From Streptomyces sp. XD-27 (GTDB lineage: Bacteria > Actinomycetota > Actinomycetes > Streptomycetales > Streptomycetaceae), in the NCBI RefSeq assembly GCF_030553055.1, contig NZ_CP130713.1:3720001-3784000 (forward strand): a stretch of DNA of 64,000 nucleotides, in the 5' to 3' direction. The stretch's first letter is position 1; every line of letters starts with the position of its first letter. Both the position numbers and the translations under genes were made by a program. Below, piece by piece: positions 62,138 through 64,000 of this stretch. The notes under the pieces are model-generated. The model saw only the letters and a list, made by a program, of their open reading frames with translations, did no database searches and had not been told where the DNA came from.

Positions 62138-64000
62138 ATGGAAGACCTGGGGGCTGAGGACCCTCGCCGTATCGGCGAGTACCGGCTGCTGCGGCGGCTG
62201 GGCGCCGGTGGCATGGGCCGGGTGTTCCTGGCTCATTCGGCACGCGGCCGTACGGTCGCCGTCAAGCTCGTCCAGACGGAACTGGCCCAACAGGCCGAGT
62301 TCCGGCGGAGGTTCAAACAGGAGGTCAAGGCCGCCCAACGAGTCGGAGGCGACTGGACCGCCCCCGTGCTCGACGCCGACACCGAGGCCGACACCCCGTG
62401 GGTGGCCACGGGCTACATCGCCGGTCCCTCCCTGCACGAGGTCATCGCCGAGGGCCGCCGCCCGCTGCCCGAACGGTCCGTACGCATCCTCGGCAACGGG
62501 CTGACCCGCGCGTTACGGGACATCCACGCCGCCGGTCTCGTCCACCGCGACCTCAAGCCCTCCAACGTCCTGATCACCATCGACGGACCGCGCGTCATCG
62601 ACTTCGGGATCGCCCGCGCGCTGGAGACGGTCACCGACGGCATCCTCACGCGCAGCGGCGCGGTCGTCGGCTCGCCCGGCTTCATGTCCCCGGAGCAGGT
62701 GCGCGGCGAGCGGGTCACCCCGGCCAGCGACGTCTTCTGCCTCGGCTCGGTGCTCGCGTTCGCGGGCACCGGACGGCAGCCCTTCGGCACCGCCGACAGC
62801 GGCGTGCACGCCGTGATGTACCGCATCGCCCAGGAGGAGCCGGACCTGGAGGGTCTGCCCGAGGGGCTGGAGGGCCTGGTCCGGGACTGTCTGCGCAAGG
62901 ACGCCGCCGAGCGGCCCACGCTCGCGGAGCTGCTGGAGCGTACGGCCGCGCCCGAGGACGAGGGGACCGCCGCCGAACCGTGGCTGCCGGGCAGCCTCGT
63001 CGCCCAGCTCGGCCGGCACGCGGTGGAACTGCTCGACGCGGAGTCGCCCGCGGCCCCGACGGCCCTTGGCGCGCCCGGCCCGATGGCCGCGGGCACGCCC
63101 GCCCCGCCTGCCGTACCGCCGCGCGCACATGCGGCGTCCGGGGGGACGGTTCCGCTGCCGCCGACCGTGCCGCCCACGGCGGGCGGCACGCCTCCGCCGC
63201 CGTTGTCGGCCCCGGCGACCCCACCGCCGCCCTCGGGCCCGGCACCCTTGCCGCCGTCCTCGGGTCCGGCACCGTTTCCGTCGTCCTCGGGCCCGGGACC
63301 GTTTCCGTCGTCCTCGGGTCCGGGACCGTTTCCGTCGTCCTCGGGTCCGGCAGCGTTTCCGGCGTCCTCGGGCCCCGCGGCGCCTCCACGGCCCGCAGGC
63401 GCTCCGACGCCCCCGCCGCCATCGGGACCCGCGACGGCTCCGCCACCGGCCTCGGTGGCACCTCCCCCGCCGTCCGGCCCCGTCACCACGGCTCCGGCAG
63501 CGTCGGGGCCCGGGGCGCCCCCGTCCTCGTCGGGATCCGCGACGCCTCCGCCACCGGCCGCGCCGCCGCCGCCGACGTCCTTCCCGCTGGCCGCCCCGGC
63601 AGGACCGGCCACGCCCCCGGCACCGTCCGGAACGCCGGTGCGCACTCCATCCGGCGCGCCCGCGGCCGCGCCGTCGGCCTCGTCGTCCCCGTCGTCATCC
63701 TCGTCGGCGCCTCCGCCGGGTGCCTCGTCCGTACCGCCGGGCGCTGAGCCGTCGAGCACCGAGCCGTCGGCCTCACCCGCGGACCCAGCTCCCGCGGCCG
63801 CCGCTCCCGGACCCGCGCCCACGCCTGAGGCGCCCACCCCGGGATCGGCCCCGGCATCGACCCCGGCATCGGCCGCCGCGCCGGCCTCCACGCCTGCGCC
63901 TGAGCCTGCGCCTGAGCCTGCGCCGACGCCCGCCACTGCCGGATCCGCGCCCGCGGCAGGGGCGGGAGCGGGCGTCTTCGGGCCGCCGCAGGTCACGTCG
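62138..64000 (+). CDS. Ser/Thr protein kinase with long Pro/Ser/Ala-rich region (runs off right edge)
   Basis: At least 621 residues, C-terminus missing. Kinase domain with GAGGMGRVF, Lys43, HRDLKPSN and MSPEQVRGERV, strongly similar to the kinase 126 bp upstream, so a tandem duplication. From residue 300 on the visible sequence is Pro/Ser/Ala/Gly-rich, including a 27-bp tandem repeat, with no transmembrane helix yet. GAAGGGG precedes the ATG. Confidence 0.9.
   Translation, partial: MEDLGAEDPRRIGEYRLLRRLGAGGMGRVFLAHSARGRTVAVKLVQTELAQQAEFRRRFKQEVKAAQRVGGDWTAPVLDADTEADTPWVATGYIAGPSLHEVIAEGRRPLPERSVRILGNGLTRALRDIHAAGLVHRDLKPSNVLITIDGPRVIDFGIARALETVTDGILTRSGAVVGSPGFMSPEQVRGERVTPASDVFCLGSVLAFAGTGRQPFGTADSGVHAVMYRIAQEEPDLEGLPEGLEGLVRDCLRKDAAERPTLAELLERTAAPEDEGTAAEPWLPGSLVAQLGRHAVELLDAESPAAPTALGAPGPMAAGTPAPPAVPPRAHAASGGTVPLPPTVPPTAGGTPPPPLSAPATPPPPSGPAPLPPSSGPAPFPSSSGPGPFPSSSGPGPFPSSSGPAAFPASSGPAAPPRPAGAPTPPPPSGPATAPPPASVAPPPPSGPVTTAPAASGPGAPPSSSGSATPPPPAAPPPPTSFPLAAPAGPATPPAPSGTPVRTPSGAPAAAPSASSSPSSSSSAPPPGASSVPPGAEPSSTEPSASPADPAPAAAAPGPAPTPEAPTPGSAPASTPASAAAPASTPAPEPAPEPAPTPATAGSAPAAGAGAGVFGPPQVTS
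63240..63372 (+). repeat. 27-bp in-frame tandem repeat in the kinase linker
   Basis: Four to five units, two of them almost identical, encode (P/A)FPSSSGPG. Linker length is probably variable between strains. Confidence 0.8.

Overview
This window is high-GC actinobacterial chromosome, most simply a Streptomyces core-genome segment. Third codon positions are almost all G or C, GTG starts are frequent, and it carries genes typical of the genus: bldC, an NsdA-type sporulation regulator, valine dehydrogenase, lsr2, DUF3073, DUF6227 and many Ser/Thr kinases. From memory, the gene order resembles the S. coelicolor region around SCO4065-SCO4115. No rRNA, CRISPR array, transposase, integrase or replication origin was seen. 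Layout: 1-5.4 kb holds a SARP regulator (cut by the left edge), an asparagine-synthase-like ligase and an NsdA-like regulator. 5.5-12 kb runs rightward: LhgO, TrmB, PrsW, an ECF sigma factor with a frameshifted partner, and an L,D-transpeptidase lipoprotein. 12-14 kb holds a GNAT acetyltransferase and an M23 peptidase behind a c-di-AMP (ydaO-type) riboswitch. 14.4-19.9 kb is the most unusual stretch: DUF6227, an ornithine-cyclodeaminase remnant, then a leftward set of urea transporter, transglutaminase-like protein and an ATP-grasp/PLP-decarboxylase fusion. 20-30.7 kb has nine-tRNA-set members (Lys, Glu, Asp, Phe, Asp), a DEAD-box helicase, a zincin, a soluble Ser/Thr kinase and HrpA; the second tRNA-Asp is followed by repeated copies of its own 3' end. 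30.7-34.8 kb is a developmental/housekeeping block: DUF6274, bldC, an unknown gene, vdh, DUF3073. 34.9-54.4 kb is the purine region: purM, purF, purL-purQ-purS (overlapping), purC and purD, interspersed with lsr2, four tRNA-Gly genes, an ABC transporter with its two-component system, and membrane proteins. 54.7-64 kb has a SLATT-like protein, a GntR regulator with a class III aminotransferase, a DJ-1/MarR pair and two tandem receptor-type Ser/Thr kinases, the last cut by the right edge. How it works together: purF, purD, purS/Q/L, purM and purC supply most of the early steps of IMP synthesis (purN, purH, purE/K and purB lie elsewhere). BldC, NsdA-like and Lsr2 are global developmental or nucoid regulators. 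L,D-transpeptidase, riboswitch-controlled M23 peptidase and the kinases are envelope functions. Cross-cutting observations: two tandem tRNA-Gly(UCC) genes lack the normal D-loop/T-loop contacts and recall tRNAs dedicated to peptidoglycan glycine bridges; many genes carry short tandem duplications of their 3' end including the stop codon; several genes look leaderless with a TAnnnT box 6-9 nt before the start; and four genes, including the normally indispensable purF, carry an apparent one-base loss in a short C/G run, which points to sequencing or assembly error rather than four real knockouts.
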